Source of the DNA: Floricoccus penangensis
Lineage (GTDB): Bacteria; Bacillota; Bacilli; Lactobacillales; Streptococcaceae
Direction of reading: 5' to 3'
Length of the DNA stretch: 64,000 nucleotides
Assembly (NCBI RefSeq): GCF_001832885.1
Contig: NZ_MKIQ01000027.1
Span: 310,001-374,000 of the forward strand
This document shows positions 40,362 through 49,671 of this stretch, piece after piece. The translations under genes and the position numbers were made by a program. How positions within the stretch are numbered: the first letter of the stretch is position 1; every line of letters begins with the position of its first letter. Below the pieces are notes generated by a model that saw nothing but the letters and a program-made list of their open reading frames with translations, searched no databases and was not told where the DNA came from.

Positions 40362-41705
40362 ATGAAAAAATATGATTATATAGTTATCGGTGGTGGAAGT
40401 GGTGGTATCGCTTCAGCAAATCGAGCAGGTATGTATGGTGCTAAGGTACTTCTGATTGAGGGAAATGAATTGGGTGGCACATGTGTCAATGTTGGTTGTG
40501 TTCCTAAAAAGATAATGTGGCATGCTAGTGAAATTATGGAAACTATTGAGCGAGATGCATCAAGTTTTGGCATACATGCTAAAGTTGAAAATTTTGATTT
40601 TAAAGAACTAGTCGAAAAACGTGAAGCATACATTGATTTTCTTCATGGAGCCTATGAGCGTGGTCTAGATAGCAATAATGTTGAACGAATCAAAGGTTAT
40701 GCTAAGTTTCTAGACAACCACACTGTAGAAGTAAATAATGAAAAGTATGCTGCATCCAATATTCTTATAGCAACAGGAGGCTATGCTAGTCCTCTTGAAA
40801 TTCCAGGTGGAGAGTATGCTATCGATTCAAACGGGTTCTTTGAGCTTACAGAGGCACCAGAGCATATGATAGTCATTGGCGCAGGATACATTGCTTCAGA
40901 AATAGCTGGAGTTATTAATGGGTTAGGTAGCAGGGTTTCATGGGCTTATCGTAAAGAATTACCTTTGCGTAATTTTGATAAAATGCTTTCCGAAAATCTT
41001 GTTAAAATATACAATGACAATGGAATTGAGACTTTCCCTAACTATGTACCTGAAAAAATTGAAAAATCAGGGAATCAGTATACTGTAACATTTGAAAATG
41101 GTCAGACTTTGATAGGAGACTCAGTCCTTTTTGCCGGAGGCAGAAATCCAAATACAGGAAATCTTGGTCTTGAAAACACAGATGTTAAATTAGATGGGCG
41201 TGGTTTTGTGGAGGTTGATAAATTCCAAAATACCAGTGCTGAAGGAGTCTATGCAGTAGGTGATGTTATCGGAAAAATTGATTTAACACCAGTAGCAATA
41301 GCTGCTGGACGTAGACTTTCAGAAAGATTATTTAATGGAAAATCTGATTCATATTTAGATTATGATTTAATTCCTACTGTAATGTTTACTCATCCACCAA
41401 TTGCTACAATCGGAATTTCAGAAGAAGCAGCAATTGAAAAATATGGTGACCAAATAAAAATATATAAATCAACTTTTACTCCACTATATTTTGGTTTAAA
41501 TGATTACAAGCAAAAATGTAACATGAAATTAGTATGTCTTGGAAAAGAAGAAAAAATCATCGGACTACATGCAATCGGACTAGGTGTTGATGAAATGCTT
41601 CAAGGTTTCGCTGTTGCAATTAAGATGGGAGCAACGAAGGCTGATTTTGATAACACAGTAGCCATTCACCCAACAGGTTCAGAAGAATTTGTGACCATGC
41701 GTTAA
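40362..41705 (+). CDS. gor: glutathione-disulfide reductase
   Basis: A 447-residue FAD-dependent disulfide reductase that uses NADPH to reduce glutathione disulfide. Seen: FAD site [14 protein letters not shown], redox disulfide [13 protein letters not shown] (Cys at about 42 and 47), NADPH site [13 protein letters not shown] with the Arg pair in [12 protein letters not shown] that selects NADPH, FAD site [10 protein letters not shown], and the C-terminal dimer-interface [14 protein letters not shown] with the catalytic His-Glu. Length is typical. Start follows AACGAGGTGATAAT. It shares the strand with the HAD gene 20 bases downstream. Confidence 0.95.
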   Translation: MKKYDYIVIGGGSGGIASANRAGMYGAKVLLIEGNELGGTCVNVGCVPKKIMWHASEIMETIERDASSFGIHAKVENFDFKELVEKREAYIDFLHGAYERGLDSNNVERIKGYAKFLDNHTVEVNNEKYAASNILIATGGYASPLEIPGGEYAIDSNGFFELTEAPEHMIVIGAGYIASEIAGVINGLGSRVSWAYRKELPLRNFDKMLSENLVKIYNDNGIETFPNYVPEKIEKSGNQYTVTFENGQTLIGDSVLFAGGRNPNTGNLGLENTDVKLDGRGFVEVDKFQNTSAEGVYAVGDVIGKIDLTPVAIAAGRRLSERLFNGKSDSYLDYDLIPTVMFTHPPIATIGISEEAAIEKYGDQIKIYKSTFTPLYFGLNDYKQKCNMKLVCLGKEEKIIGLHAIGLGVDEMLQGFAVAIKMGATKADFDNTVAIHPTGSEEFVTMR

Positions 41706-41725
41706 TAAACATTAGAAAGAGTGAT

Positions 41726-42850
41726 ATGAAAAAAGAAAACTGGTATCCAGCAAACTTCAAAAGATTAGAAAAATTAATAAGAGAAAACGGAATTTATTCT
41801 CCAAATTATAATCCTCAAAATAAACCATATGCAGTATTTGACTGGGATAACACAAGTATTATTAACGATGTAGAAGAAGCAACATTAACTTATCAGATTG
41901 AAAATCTTGCATTTAAATTCACTACAAAGCAACTTGAAGAGATTTTAGCAAAAAGCATTTTGGAAAGCCCTGAATCTTCAAACCTTGAACTTCAATCAGA
42001 AAAAATACAGATTGAAAAAATTTGTAAGGATGTAGTCGATGATTATAGTAAGTTACTAGACTTGAAGAAAAATGCTAGCCTGAATGATATACATGAGACA
42101 GACTATTACAAAGACTTTTCAGCCAAGCTTCGCTATCTTTATACTGCTATAAATAAAGCTTTTGGAACAGACATCTCCATCTACTTGTATGCTGGGATGA
42201 CTAGTGCTGAGGCAGGAGAGTTGGTCGAAAAAGCGATTGATGATCAACTGCAACGTGAACTTAAACATATAACTTGGTCGAGCCCTGAGGATATGGAGAC
42301 AAGTTCGGGAATGGTTCAAGTGACTTTCAAGGATGGGATTCGTGTAATTGAAGAGATGCGTAATCTTTATCAAGAACTGATGGCAAAAGGAATTGATGTT
42401 TATATCTGTTCAGCTTCCTATATTGATGTAATTAAGGTTTTCGCCAACAATGAAAAATATGGCTATAACATCCCACTTGAAAATGTCTTTGCTATGCGTT
42501 TAGTTAAGGATAATGGAGTTATTGAAGCTAAATTTGATGAAAATTATCCTAAAACTGTCAAAAAAGGAAAAGTTGAGACCATTGAAAAGTTGATTTCTCC
42601 TAAATATAACGGTGCACAACCTATTCTAGTAGCAGGTGACAGTAACGGTGATTACCCAATGCTCACTGAATTTACAGACCTTCAAGTAGGAATAATCCAT
42701 AATATCGGTGTTCAAGGACTAATATCAGATTTAACTGACGAAGTTATGGAAACACCAGAAACTGAAAATCAAAATTATCTTCTTCAAGGAAGAGATGAAA
42801 ATAAAGGGATTTTAATACCATCTAAAACAAGTATTTTTCTAGATAAATAA
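41726..42850 (+). CDS. HAD family phosphatase (phosphorylcholine phosphatase-like)
   Basis: A 374-residue cytoplasmic or exported phosphatase of the HAD superfamily. Motif I is AVFDWDNTSIINDVEEATLTY near residues 32-51 (nucleophile Asp and acid Asp), a large helical cap follows, motif II is YICSASYIDVIKVF near 231, and the late acidic motif is PILVAGDSNGDYPML near 293. The opening NFKRLEKLIRENG with FDWDNTS resembles the phosphorylcholine/phosphoserine phosphatase-like group. No signal peptide is seen. GAAAGAGTGAT precedes the ATG. Confidence 0.8.
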   Translation: MKKENWYPANFKRLEKLIRENGIYSPNYNPQNKPYAVFDWDNTSIINDVEEATLTYQIENLAFKFTTKQLEEILAKSILESPESSNLELQSEKIQIEKICKDVVDDYSKLLDLKKNASLNDIHETDYYKDFSAKLRYLYTAINKAFGTDISIYLYAGMTSAEAGELVEKAIDDQLQRELKHITWSSPEDMETSSGMVQVTFKDGIRVIEEMRNLYQELMAKGIDVYICSASYIDVIKVFANNEKYGYNIPLENVFAMRLVKDNGVIEAKFDENYPKTVKKGKVETIEKLISPKYNGAQPILVAGDSNGDYPMLTEFTDLQVGIIHNIGVQGLISDLTDEVMETPETENQNYLLQGRDENKGILIPSKTSIFLDK

Positions 42851-42857
42851 ATTTTTA

Positions 42858-42871
42858 AAAAGATGTCAAGA
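42858..42871 (+). repeat. left copy of a 14-base direct repeat flanking the HEPN gene segment
   Basis: AAAAGATGTCAAGA occurs here and at 45509-45522, on either side of the orphan HEPN-like gene and the broken gene. It could be a scar of insertion; the right copy is also part of a promoter-linked inverted repeat, so chance or other function is possible. Confidence 0.3.
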
Positions 42872-42912
42872 GTAAGTGTAAAGTTTTCTGTTAGATGACC
42901 TGGAAATATTAT

Positions 42913-42950
42913 AAAGCCATGAACTATAAGGGGTTATGGCTTTTTATTTT
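42913..42950 (+). terminator. terminator after gor-HAD
   Basis: AAAGCCAT pairs with ATGGCTTT around a loop with partial AAC/GTT pairing, then TTATTTT. Confidence 0.8.
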
Positions 42951-43084
42951 ATAAAAATAATATATTTAGGAAGGAAGAATGTGGATTGTATGAAAAAATT
43001 TAATACAAGGAATATTTGAAGGGAGGTATGAACGAAGAGTTAATCTATCTATAATATAAATGGTATAATTAGTTTTAGCTAATA

Positions 43085-43107
43085 TTAACAAATAAATTAT
43101 TTGTTAA
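43085..43107. repeat. inverted repeat in front of the HEPN-like gene
   Basis: TTAACAAAT and ATTTGTTAA are perfect 9-base arms with a 5-base loop, between a TATAAT-type -10 (GGTATAATTAG near 43063-43069) and the AAAAGGATAC ribosome site. Candidate operator or leader hairpin. Confidence 0.45.
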
Positions 43108-43134
43108 CAATTTATTAAGAAAAGGATACATAAT

Positions 43135-45078
43135 ATGAGCAGAGTAAAGTTTTATAATAAGGAAGGGTTGCTAACCAAAATACAAGATATAAATTTTTAT
43201 GATTTTGTTAATAATAATATTGAACTGGAGATAAATTCAATATTAGATATTTTGGAATCAGTTAATATACTTAAATTTATAAAAAATGATTGTATTCCTA
43301 ATGATGTGGACAAAGGAAAAATAAAAAGTTTTAGAGATAGGCTGAACAAAGGGATTAATATATATTTATCAAAAATAGAAGACAGAGATATGGAAATTAT
43401 ATTAGAGTATTTGTATTCAAATAGAGAGTACCCTACCGATGAATTTATGGATATACTTACTCTTAGGAAAGATATATTTGAATGTATAGCAGATTATAAT
43501 TTTGTCATGAGCGGTGATGCTTTACTTTTTGCAGTGAGAAAAAGTCAGGTTCCAATAATAGATATGCTACGACATAAAGCTTTTATAGAGAAATATCAAG
43601 TAGAGGTAAAGGAATTATTTTTAGAGAATGAGAAAAACATTGAATTGATAATTGACAAATATGTTAAAAATGGTAACGATTTAGTGGTTCCCTCAAATAT
43701 AAGTAAGTATGATTTATATTTGATGTGTGAAAGGTATATAGCTTCTAAAAAAAGAAATATAAATTATTTAAAATTGATTGAAGAAGGAATTCAAGGTATG
43801 AATAATTTTGAAATTGATAGTAAATTAAGGTTAAAAGCTAAGAAAGCTTATGAGGAAGAATTTAATCACTTTTCTAAAGATAGTAATTCTTTTTTTGAAT
43901 TTGGAGAAAAGATTGAGTTATATAATGATTTTGATAAATATAAAGAAGCAAAATCAAGATTTAAAACTCTATTAAATAAAGATTTTTTTCATATTAATTT
44001 AACTTACGAAGAGCACTTAGATTATTTAATGCATTTGAACGGTTTTTTTACAAATAACTGGATTTTGAACTTAGTGAGTTTTCCTAACATTGAGTTACCA
44101 AGTGCGCTATTGAGAGAAGTATATTTTAGGAGTAATAACTCATACGAAACTAGTTTTGATTTTGATAATAAAAATCTTCTAATTACATATGCTTTTTTAA
44201 TGTATCAAAAAATTATAAAAGATATTTGTGGTATTAGAATCGAGGATTTAATTGAATATTTTTTTACAAAATTTAGTAAAGAGAATTTTTCTGTCACTTG
44301 GCTTCCATTTGAATTTGCAAGTGCCAAAGAAAAAATAAAAATTCAGGCTAATTCATTATTTGTTATTGAAGAACAAGTGAGAAAACAATGGAAACTTTAT
44401 CAAGAAAATAATATTGTTGATGAAGAACTATATAATTATGAGAACACTCCGAATATTGGTGATCTTGGGAGCTTACTAAATAAAAAATATATATATGCAA
44501 GTGATAAAATTAAAGATATGTTAAATTTATTTTTTTCTGATCAGTCTGATATCACATATATCAATGAAAATTTAAAAGCTGATGATTTCTTTCAACTGAT
44601 AATAAAATATAATCTCAAGGTGGAGGATTTTAATTCTTATCAACGAGATAGGGTTAGAATATTAATTGAAAATAATATTGTTTCTCTGGATACTAATGGG
44701 AATATTGTTCTTAATAATGAACAATTAGTGAGAATTGGAATATATAAGCAATTATATAACTATGGAGTAATCCATTATTATCATTATTTTAATAATATGT
44801 CCCCAAATATTTTTATAGAATTAAATCAACATGAAATAGATGAGATGATAAAAGAAGGATACCTTATATATGAAAATAAACTATTTTCTACGCAGGAGTC
44901 CGATTATTTAAATTTCATACTTAATAATACATTTAATAATGGTTTGGGGTTAAGAAATGGATTCGCACATGGTTCAGTTACAAAGGAAAATAATATATCA
45001 TATTCTTATGCATTAATTATATTAATTATATATATTATAAAAATAAATGAGGAGCTTCAATATTATTGTATGTTATAA
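43135..45078 (+). CDS. orphan 647-residue protein with C-terminal HEPN-like motif
   Basis: The product is acidic, mainly helical and has no signal peptide or clear membrane segment, except a hydrophobic helix in the C-terminal domain. The last 110 residues end with NTFNNGLGLRNGFAHGSVTKEN (first 20 residues: NTFNNGLGLRNGFAHGSVTK) and a long helix ending KINEELQYY. The Arg607-Asn608-(x)3-His612 core is the RN-x3-H form of the HEPN ribonuclease motif and recalls the DUF4209-like LRN..HG ending. The rest matches nothing I know. The gene is very AT-rich, stands alone between a terminator and a broken gene, and has its own promoter and inverted repeat. An anti-phage or toxin role is inference from the motif and context. 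Confidence 0.65.
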   Translation: MSRVKFYNKEGLLTKIQDINFYDFVNNNIELEINSILDILESVNILKFIKNDCIPNDVDKGKIKSFRDRLNKGINIYLSKIEDRDMEIILEYLYSNREYPTDEFMDILTLRKDIFECIADYNFVMSGDALLFAVRKSQVPIIDMLRHKAFIEKYQVEVKELFLENEKNIELIIDKYVKNGNDLVVPSNISKYDLYLMCERYIASKKRNINYLKLIEEGIQGMNNFEIDSKLRLKAKKAYEEEFNHFSKDSNSFFEFGEKIELYNDFDKYKEAKSRFKTLLNKDFFHINLTYEEHLDYLMHLNGFFTNNWILNLVSFPNIELPSALLREVYFRSNNSYETSFDFDNKNLLITYAFLMYQKIIKDICGIRIEDLIEYFFTKFSKENFSVTWLPFEFASAKEKIKIQANSLFVIEEQVRKQWKLYQENNIVDEELYNYENTPNIGDLGSLLNKKYIYASDKIKDMLNLFFSDQSDITYINENLKADDFFQLIIKYNLKVEDFNSYQRDRVRILIENNIVSLDTNGNIVLNNEQLVRIGIYKQLYNYGVIHYYHYFNNMSPNIFIELNQHEIDEMIKEGYLIYENKLFSTQESDYLNFILNNTFNNGLGLRNGFAHGSVTKENNISYSYALIILIIYIIKINEELQYYCML

Positions 45079-45175
45079 ATTAAATTTATATTAGGGCATA
45101 TTTCAGGAATTTCAAAACAAAATTAAATTGATTGTTCTAAAACCAAACTAGTGCAGTAGTCTTATCACTTTTTAG

Positions 45176-45371
45176 ATGGGACTATTTTTTGTGTTTAATG
45201 AATTTGATACTTATAAATTTGATGAAAATGATATTGTATTGATTTTTAGAGATGGTAATTTAGAGGAATTCTTAAAATCTATTGAAACCTATGATAAATA
45301 TATAAGCTCTTCATTGATATGTATGAGATATATGTTCCAAAAGACCATCAAAAAATGACAACAAAGTTATA
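45176..45371 (+). pseudogene. frameshifted gene fragment
   Basis: A frame from 45176 reads FFVFNEFDTYKFDENDIVLIF, more exactly MGLFFVFNEFDTYKFDENDI then VLIFRDGNLEEFLKSIETYDKY. It loses protein character near 45305. A neighbouring frame continues naturally as KLFIDMYEIYVPKDHQKMTTKL to a TAA at 45369-45371. A small insertion or deletion near 45300 separates them. No ribosome site is seen and no family is recognised. The rest of the 45079-45529 gap is AT-rich without further genes. Confidence 0.45.
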
Positions 45372-45508
45372 AAAGTAAAATTAATAAAAATTTGGGTATT
45401 TTTGTAGATTTCTCATACTAAATGTCGTGCAATAGAATTATAAAAATAAAAAATTAACGATATTATTCCAAAATAAATAGAAGGAGTAAAGAAAAAAAGG
45501 ATAAAAGA

Positions 45509-45522
45509 AAAGATGTCAAGAA
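45509..45522 (+). repeat. right copy of the 14-base direct repeat
   Basis: Same AAAAGATGTCAAGA as at 42858-42871. Here TGTCAAG also forms an inverted repeat with the CTTGACA that contains the -35 of the rpsP promoter. Confidence 0.3.
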
Positions 45523-45529
45523 AAAAACT

Positions 45530-45557
45530 TGACACCTGTTTTAGATATGTTATACTA
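45530..45557 (+). promoter_or_regulatory. promoter of rpsP-khpA
   Basis: TTGACA (45530-45535) and TATACT (45552-45557), 16-base spacer. The surrounding CTTGACA...ATATGTTATACTAA is strikingly like the infC promoter near 60.23 kb. Confidence 0.85.
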
Positions 45558-45595
45558 ACTTAAGTAAAATAATTTAATTAGGAGATATATATAAA

Positions 45596-45868
45596 ATGGC
45601 AGTAAAAATCCGTTTGACTCGCATGGGTTCAAAGAAAAAACCTTATTACAGAATTAACGTTGCAGATTCACGTTCACCACGTGATGGACGTTTCATCGAA
45701 ACAGTTGGAACATACAATCCACTTGTTGAAGAAAATGGTGTAACTTTAAAAGAAGATCGTATTCTTGAATGGTTAGGAAATGGTGCACAACCATCTGACA
45801 CTGTTAGAGATATCCTTTCAAAAGCTGGAGTTATGAAAAAATTCCACGAATCAAAGTTATCTAAATAA
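45596..45868 (+). CDS. rpsP: 30S ribosomal protein S16
   Basis: A 90-residue ribosomal protein with the invariant N-terminus [34 protein letters not shown] and the GTYNP and [12 protein letters not shown] segments. It binds 16S rRNA and is needed for assembly. TTAGGAGATATAT precedes the ATG. It is co-transcribed with khpA 18 bases downstream; the rpsP - KH protein - rimM - trmD order is usual in Firmicutes. Confidence 0.99.
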   Translation: MAVKIRLTRMGSKKKPYYRINVADSRSPRDGRFIETVGTYNPLVEENGVTLKEDRILEWLGNGAQPSDTVRDILSKAGVMKKFHESKLSK

Positions 45869-45886
45869 TAATAAGGAGGGTGGAAT

Positions 45887-46126
45887 ATGCAATCTGATGT
45901 TAAAGATTTAGTATTAACGATTGTTACTCCCCTTGTTTCAAAACCAGAAGAAGTTAGCCTTGAATTAATTGATGGAGATGAATTCATTGAATATCATTTA
46001 AACGTGGCATCTGAGGATATGGGACGAATTATCGGAAGACAGGGTAGAATTATCCAAGCCATCCGTACAATCGTCTACTCAGTACCTGTTGAAGGTAAAA
46101 AAGTTCGACTTTTGGTGAATCAATAA
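45887..46126 (+). CDS. khpA: KH domain RNA-binding protein KhpA
   Basis: A 79-residue single KH-domain protein (YlqC family). The GXXG loop is in MGRIIGRQGRIIQAIRTIVYS (the GRQG at about residues 49-52). In streptococci KhpA with KhpB binds many RNAs and influences cell elongation and division. AAGGAGGGTGG precedes the ATG. A terminator begins at its stop codon. Confidence 0.96.
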   Translation: MQSDVKDLVLTIVTPLVSKPEEVSLELIDGDEFIEYHLNVASEDMGRIIGRQGRIIQAIRTIVYSVPVEGKKVRLLVNQ

Positions 46127-46154
46127 AAGTACCTGTTTATCAGGTGCTTTTTTT
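46126..46154 (+). terminator. terminator of rpsP-khpA
   Basis: AGTACCTG pairs with CAGGTGCT (one G-T pair) around TTTAT, then Ts. Confidence 0.85.
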
Positions 46155-46300
46155 GTGCTGTAAAGGATTTCAAAGAGTATTTGCCTAGTGAATAAAGCAC
46201 AAATTTATGTTAGAATTATAAAGATTATATTACTCTTTTAAAAAGAATGAAAATAGATGAATTCCGTAAGTACTATAAGGAATTTATATCAGGAGAAAAA

Positions 46301-46819
46301 ATGAATTACTATAAAGTAGGAACAATTGTAAATACTCAAGGTTTACAAGGAGAAGTCAGAGTTCTTAGTGTGACTGACTTCGCTGATGAAAGATTTCAAA
46401 TTGGAAATGAATTAGCTCTTTTTGATAAAAATGATAATTTTATTCAAAATGTAAAAATTAAAACACATAGAAAACAAAAGAACTTTGATATTGTTAAATT
46501 CGAAGGAATGTATCATATCAATGATGTGGAAAAATATCGTGAACATGTATTAAAAGTTGCTGAAGATGATCTTTCAGATCTAGGTGAAGACGAATTTTAT
46601 TATCATGAAATTATTGGACTTGATGTCTATGAAAATGATGAAAAAATTGGTTCAGTAAAAGAAATATTATCTCCTGGAGCAAATGATGTATGGGTAATTG
46701 ATAGACCAAAGAAAAAAGATTTACTTTTACCATTCATTCCTGGAGTTGTATTAGATGTAGATGTAGCAGGAAATCGAGTTGAGATTGAAATTCCAGAGGG
46801 TCTGGATGATGAAAATTGA
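46301..46819 (+). CDS. rimM: 16S rRNA processing protein RimM
   Basis: Start at 46301 after TCAGGAGAAAA; 18 upstream in-frame codons lack a site and contain the ribosome site itself. The 172-residue protein has the RimM N-domain ([19 protein letters not shown]) and the PRC-barrel C-domain ([48 protein letters not shown]). It helps maturation of the 30S head and binds S19. It overlaps trmD by 11 bases. Confidence 0.97.
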   Translation: MNYYKVGTIVNTQGLQGEVRVLSVTDFADERFQIGNELALFDKNDNFIQNVKIKTHRKQKNFDIVKFEGMYHINDVEKYREHVLKVAEDDLSDLGEDEFYYHEIIGLDVYENDEKIGSVKEILSPGANDVWVIDRPKKKDLLLPFIPGVVLDVDVAGNRVEIEIPEGLDDEN

Positions 46820-47528
46820 TATTTTAACTCTTTTCCCAGAAATGTTTTCTAATCTTGAACACTCAATAGTTGGTCGTGCAAGAGATAATGGAAAAGTACA
46901 GATAGATTTTCATAATTTTCGTGATAATGCGACAAATACTCAAAAACACGTAGATGATTATCCATACGGTGGTGGTCAAGGAATGCTTTTGATGCCGCAA
47001 CCGATTTTCGATACTATGGATAAAATACCTCATGATAAGGCTCGAGTGATATTGCTTGATCCAGCAGGTAGAAAATTTGATCAAAAATTTGCGGAAGAAT
47101 TAGCTCAAGAAGAGCATCTGGTCTTTATTTGTGGTCACTATGAAGGATACGATGAGAGAATTAAGACACTTGTTACTGATGAAGTTAGTCTTGGTGATTT
47201 TGTCTTAACTGGTGGAGAAGTAGCAACAAGTGTTATTATTGATGCTACTGTGCGTTTAATTCCAGAAGTTCTTGGGAAAGCTGTAAGTCATGAGGAAGAT
47301 AGTTTTTCATCTGGACTTCTTGAATACCCTCAATATACTCGTCCAGAAACATATCGAGATATGAAGGTTCCTGATGTTTTGATGAGTGGCCATCATGAAA
47401 ATATACGTAAATGGCGTATTAAAGAAAGTTTAAAAAAGACTTTAGCTCGCCGTCCTGATCTTTTAGAAACATATGATTTTTCAGAAGAAGAAAAAATAAT
47501 GCTGGCTGAAATTAAGTCAGAATTATGA
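46809..47528 (+). CDS. trmD: tRNA (guanine-N1)-methyltransferase
   Basis: Methylates G37 of tRNAs with G36. Start chosen at the second of two adjacent ATGs (46809), giving the usual [13 protein letters not shown]; a longer frame to 46779 lies inside rimM. The 239-residue SPOUT-fold protein shows [13 protein letters not shown], the knotted SAM site [29 protein letters not shown], and the C-terminal [18 protein letters not shown]. Length is normal. Translation is coupled to rimM by the 11-base overlap. Confidence 0.98.
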   Translation: MKIDILTLFPEMFSNLEHSIVGRARDNGKVQIDFHNFRDNATNTQKHVDDYPYGGGQGMLLMPQPIFDTMDKIPHDKARVILLDPAGRKFDQKFAEELAQEEHLVFICGHYEGYDERIKTLVTDEVSLGDFVLTGGEVATSVIIDATVRLIPEVLGKAVSHEEDSFSSGLLEYPQYTRPETYRDMKVPDVLMSGHHENIRKWRIKESLKKTLARRPDLLETYDFSEEEKIMLAEIKSEL

Positions 47529-47631
47529 TAAAATATAACAATAAAAATTCAAAAGTAATATTATAGAAATTAAGTATACAACAGTATTAAAAAATAAAAG
47601 TGCTGAAGTTTCTTACTAGGAGAGAATAAAA

Positions 47632-48012
47632 ATGGAAATCGTTCGTGATAAAGAGTTTGTTCAATTTTTTAGCTACAATGCAAGAAATTTTGCATTTGAG
47701 GAAGAAAATGGAACACCAGAACAAAAGGTTCAAATTCAAATTAACGTAATTCCTGATGTACCTGAATATAGTGAAGAAAATACAGTTTTAGGTGCTAGCG
47801 TTGAGTTTGTAATTTTATTAGAAAATTTCATTGTTTCAGGTTATGTTATGCAAAATAATGTTATTCAAAATAGAAAAGTAAATGAAGGAAATGAATTAAC
47901 ACAAGAAGAGATGGATGAAATTGCTCGTCCACTACTTGATATGATTACTCGTTTAACTCGCGAAGTTAGTGAAGTTGCCTTAGACGAACCAGGCGTGAAT
48001 CTTAAATTTTAA
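47632..48012 (+). CDS. DUF1149 family (SecB-like) protein
   Basis: A 126-residue acidic protein found in streptococci and lactococci, with the family features FFSYNARNFAFEEENGTPEQKVQIQINVIP and EMDEIARPLLDMITRLTREVSEVALDEPGVNLKF. The fold is related to SecB, but a chaperone role is not shown. ACTAGGAGAG precedes the ATG. Its place before degV and dapB is the usual one in this family and helps identify the organism group. Confidence 0.92.
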   Translation: MEIVRDKEFVQFFSYNARNFAFEEENGTPEQKVQIQINVIPDVPEYSEENTVLGASVEFVILLENFIVSGYVMQNNVIQNRKVNEGNELTQEEMDEIARPLLDMITRLTREVSEVALDEPGVNLKF

Positions 48013-48043
48013 GGTTTAAACTCCTTAGGAGATAAAAGAACAT

Positions 48044-48892
48044 ATGAAAATTGCAGTTATTACGGACTCTTCAGTCTATATAGAGGAAGAGTACAAGAAT
48101 AGAGATAATCTTTTTATTTTAGATATTCCTATCGTCATTGATGGGGAAACTTATTATGAAGGAAAAAATCTATCAAATAAAGAGTTTTACGAAAAAATGG
48201 CAGCTAGCTCTGAATTGCCTAAAACTTCACAGCCTAGTTTAGCTAGATTGGAAGAACTTTTAAAAACTCTTAATAATAAAGGTTACACTCATGTAATCGG
48301 TCTATTTATATCAAAAGGAATTTCTGGTTTTTATCAAAATTCATTTTATCTTCAAAATGAATTTGAAAATATGACCGTCAAATTCTTTGACACATTGATT
48401 ACTAGTGCACCACTTGGATACATGGTTGAAACCGTTCTTAAAGAGGCAAAAGATGGTTTAGAATTTAAACAAATAAGTAATCACATTGATGAAATAATTG
48501 AAAAAACTCGTGCTTACATTGTCGTTGATGATCTGAATCACCTCGTATTAGGTGGACGTTTATCAAATGGAGCAGCAATTGTTGGTAATCTTTTAAATAT
48601 CAAGCCAATTCTTGAATTTGACCGTGACGGAGAAATTGTTGTACTTGATAAGGTACGTTCAAGCAAGAAGGCTTATAAGAGATTAATTTCAATTATTGAA
48701 GATGGTACAAAAGATGGTGACTATAAAATTTTTGTCATCCATTCAAATGCAAATAATCTTGCTGAAGATATGGTCAAGAAACTTCGCAAAGAAGGATTTG
48801 ATGATATTTCAATAGCAACATTTGGTGCAGTTATCGGAACTCATCTAGGTGAAAATGCCCTAGCACTTGCAATCTCACCTATCGTAAAATAG
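48044..48892 (+). CDS. DegV family fatty acid-binding protein
   Basis: A 282-residue DegV protein. Family marks: [14 protein letters not shown] at the start, [16 protein letters not shown] with the Thr-Ser region that contacts the fatty acid carboxylate, [18 protein letters not shown], and [27 protein letters not shown]. DegV/FakB proteins present fatty acids to the kinase FakA for phosphorylation. This one is in the dapB operon and not next to fakA. Start follows CCTTAGGAGATAAAAG. Confidence 0.93.
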   Translation: MKIAVITDSSVYIEEEYKNRDNLFILDIPIVIDGETYYEGKNLSNKEFYEKMAASSELPKTSQPSLARLEELLKTLNNKGYTHVIGLFISKGISGFYQNSFYLQNEFENMTVKFFDTLITSAPLGYMVETVLKEAKDGLEFKQISNHIDEIIEKTRAYIVVDDLNHLVLGGRLSNGAAIVGNLLNIKPILEFDRDGEIVVLDKVRSSKKAYKRLISIIEDGTKDGDYKIFVIHSNANNLAEDMVKKLRKEGFDDISIATFGAVIGTHLGENALALAISPIVK

Positions 48893-48906
48893 AAAGGTCA
48901 CACCTT

Positions 48907-49671
48907 ATGATTAAAGTAATTATTGCTGGTTATCGTGGGAAAATGGGATCAACAGCCGTAGGCATGGTTAAAGACGATCCTGAGTTAGAATTAGTTGCTG
49001 TTTTAGACCCATTTGCAACGGAAAAAGAAGCTTATGGTGTCCCAGTATTTAATGATAAAGAAGCCTTAGTGGGAATTGATGCCCAAGTATGGGTCGATTT
49101 CACAACTCCAAAAGTTGTTTATGAAAATACAAAATTTGCCCTTGAAAATGGTTTTGCACCAGTAGTTGGGACAACAGGTTTTACCGATCAACAGATTAAG
49201 GATTTAGAATCACTATCAGTTGATAAGAAAATTGGTGGCTTAATTGCTCCAAACTTTGCAATCGGTGCAATCTTGATGATGGAATTTGCCGTTAAAGCTT
49301 CAAAATATTTTCCAGATGTTGAAATTATTGAGCTTCATCATGATAATAAAATGGATGCCCCAAGTGGTACTGCCATTAAAACAGCTGAATTAATCAAAGA
49401 AAATCGTGACTTCAAGAAACAAGGTGCTGAGGGAGAAAAAGAAAGTATACCTGGTGCACGTGGTGCTGAATATGATGGATTTAGAATCCACAGCGTAAGA
49501 TTACCTGGTTTAGTTGCTCACCAAGAAGTACTTTTTGGAGCGCCAGGAGAAGGACTTAAAATTCGCCATGATTCATATGATCGTGCTTCATTTATGACAG
49601 GAGTAAATCTTGGAATTAAGAAAGTGGTTGATTTGGATCATTTAGTATATGGTTTGGAACATTTATTATGA
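48907..49671 (+). CDS. dapB: 4-hydroxy-tetrahydrodipicolinate reductase
   Basis: Reduces the product of DapA to tetrahydrodipicolinate in lysine and peptidoglycan precursor synthesis. The 254-residue protein has the NAD(P) site [15 protein letters not shown], the GTTGF segment, the catalytic [16 protein letters not shown] (the His pair with Lys) and the C-terminal [37 protein letters not shown] precedes the ATG. The last codons overlap cca by ATGA. Confidence 0.98.
   Translation: MIKVIIAGYRGKMGSTAVGMVKDDPELELVAVLDPFATEKEAYGVPVFNDKEALVGIDAQVWVDFTTPKVVYENTKFALENGFAPVVGTTGFTDQQIKDLESLSVDKKIGGLIAPNFAIGAILMMEFAVKASKYFPDVEIIELHHDNKMDAPSGTAIKTAELIKENRDFKKQGAEGEKESIPGARGAEYDGFRIHSVRLPGLVAHQEVLFGAPGEGLKIRHDSYDRASFMTGVNLGIKKVVDLDHLVYGLEHLL

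Noticed and set aside
45646-45987. Long open frame on the minus strand opposite rpsP-khpA
   Set aside because: It is a shadow of two strongly conserved plus-strand genes; no ribosome site or promoter on the minus strand and no protein-like composition.
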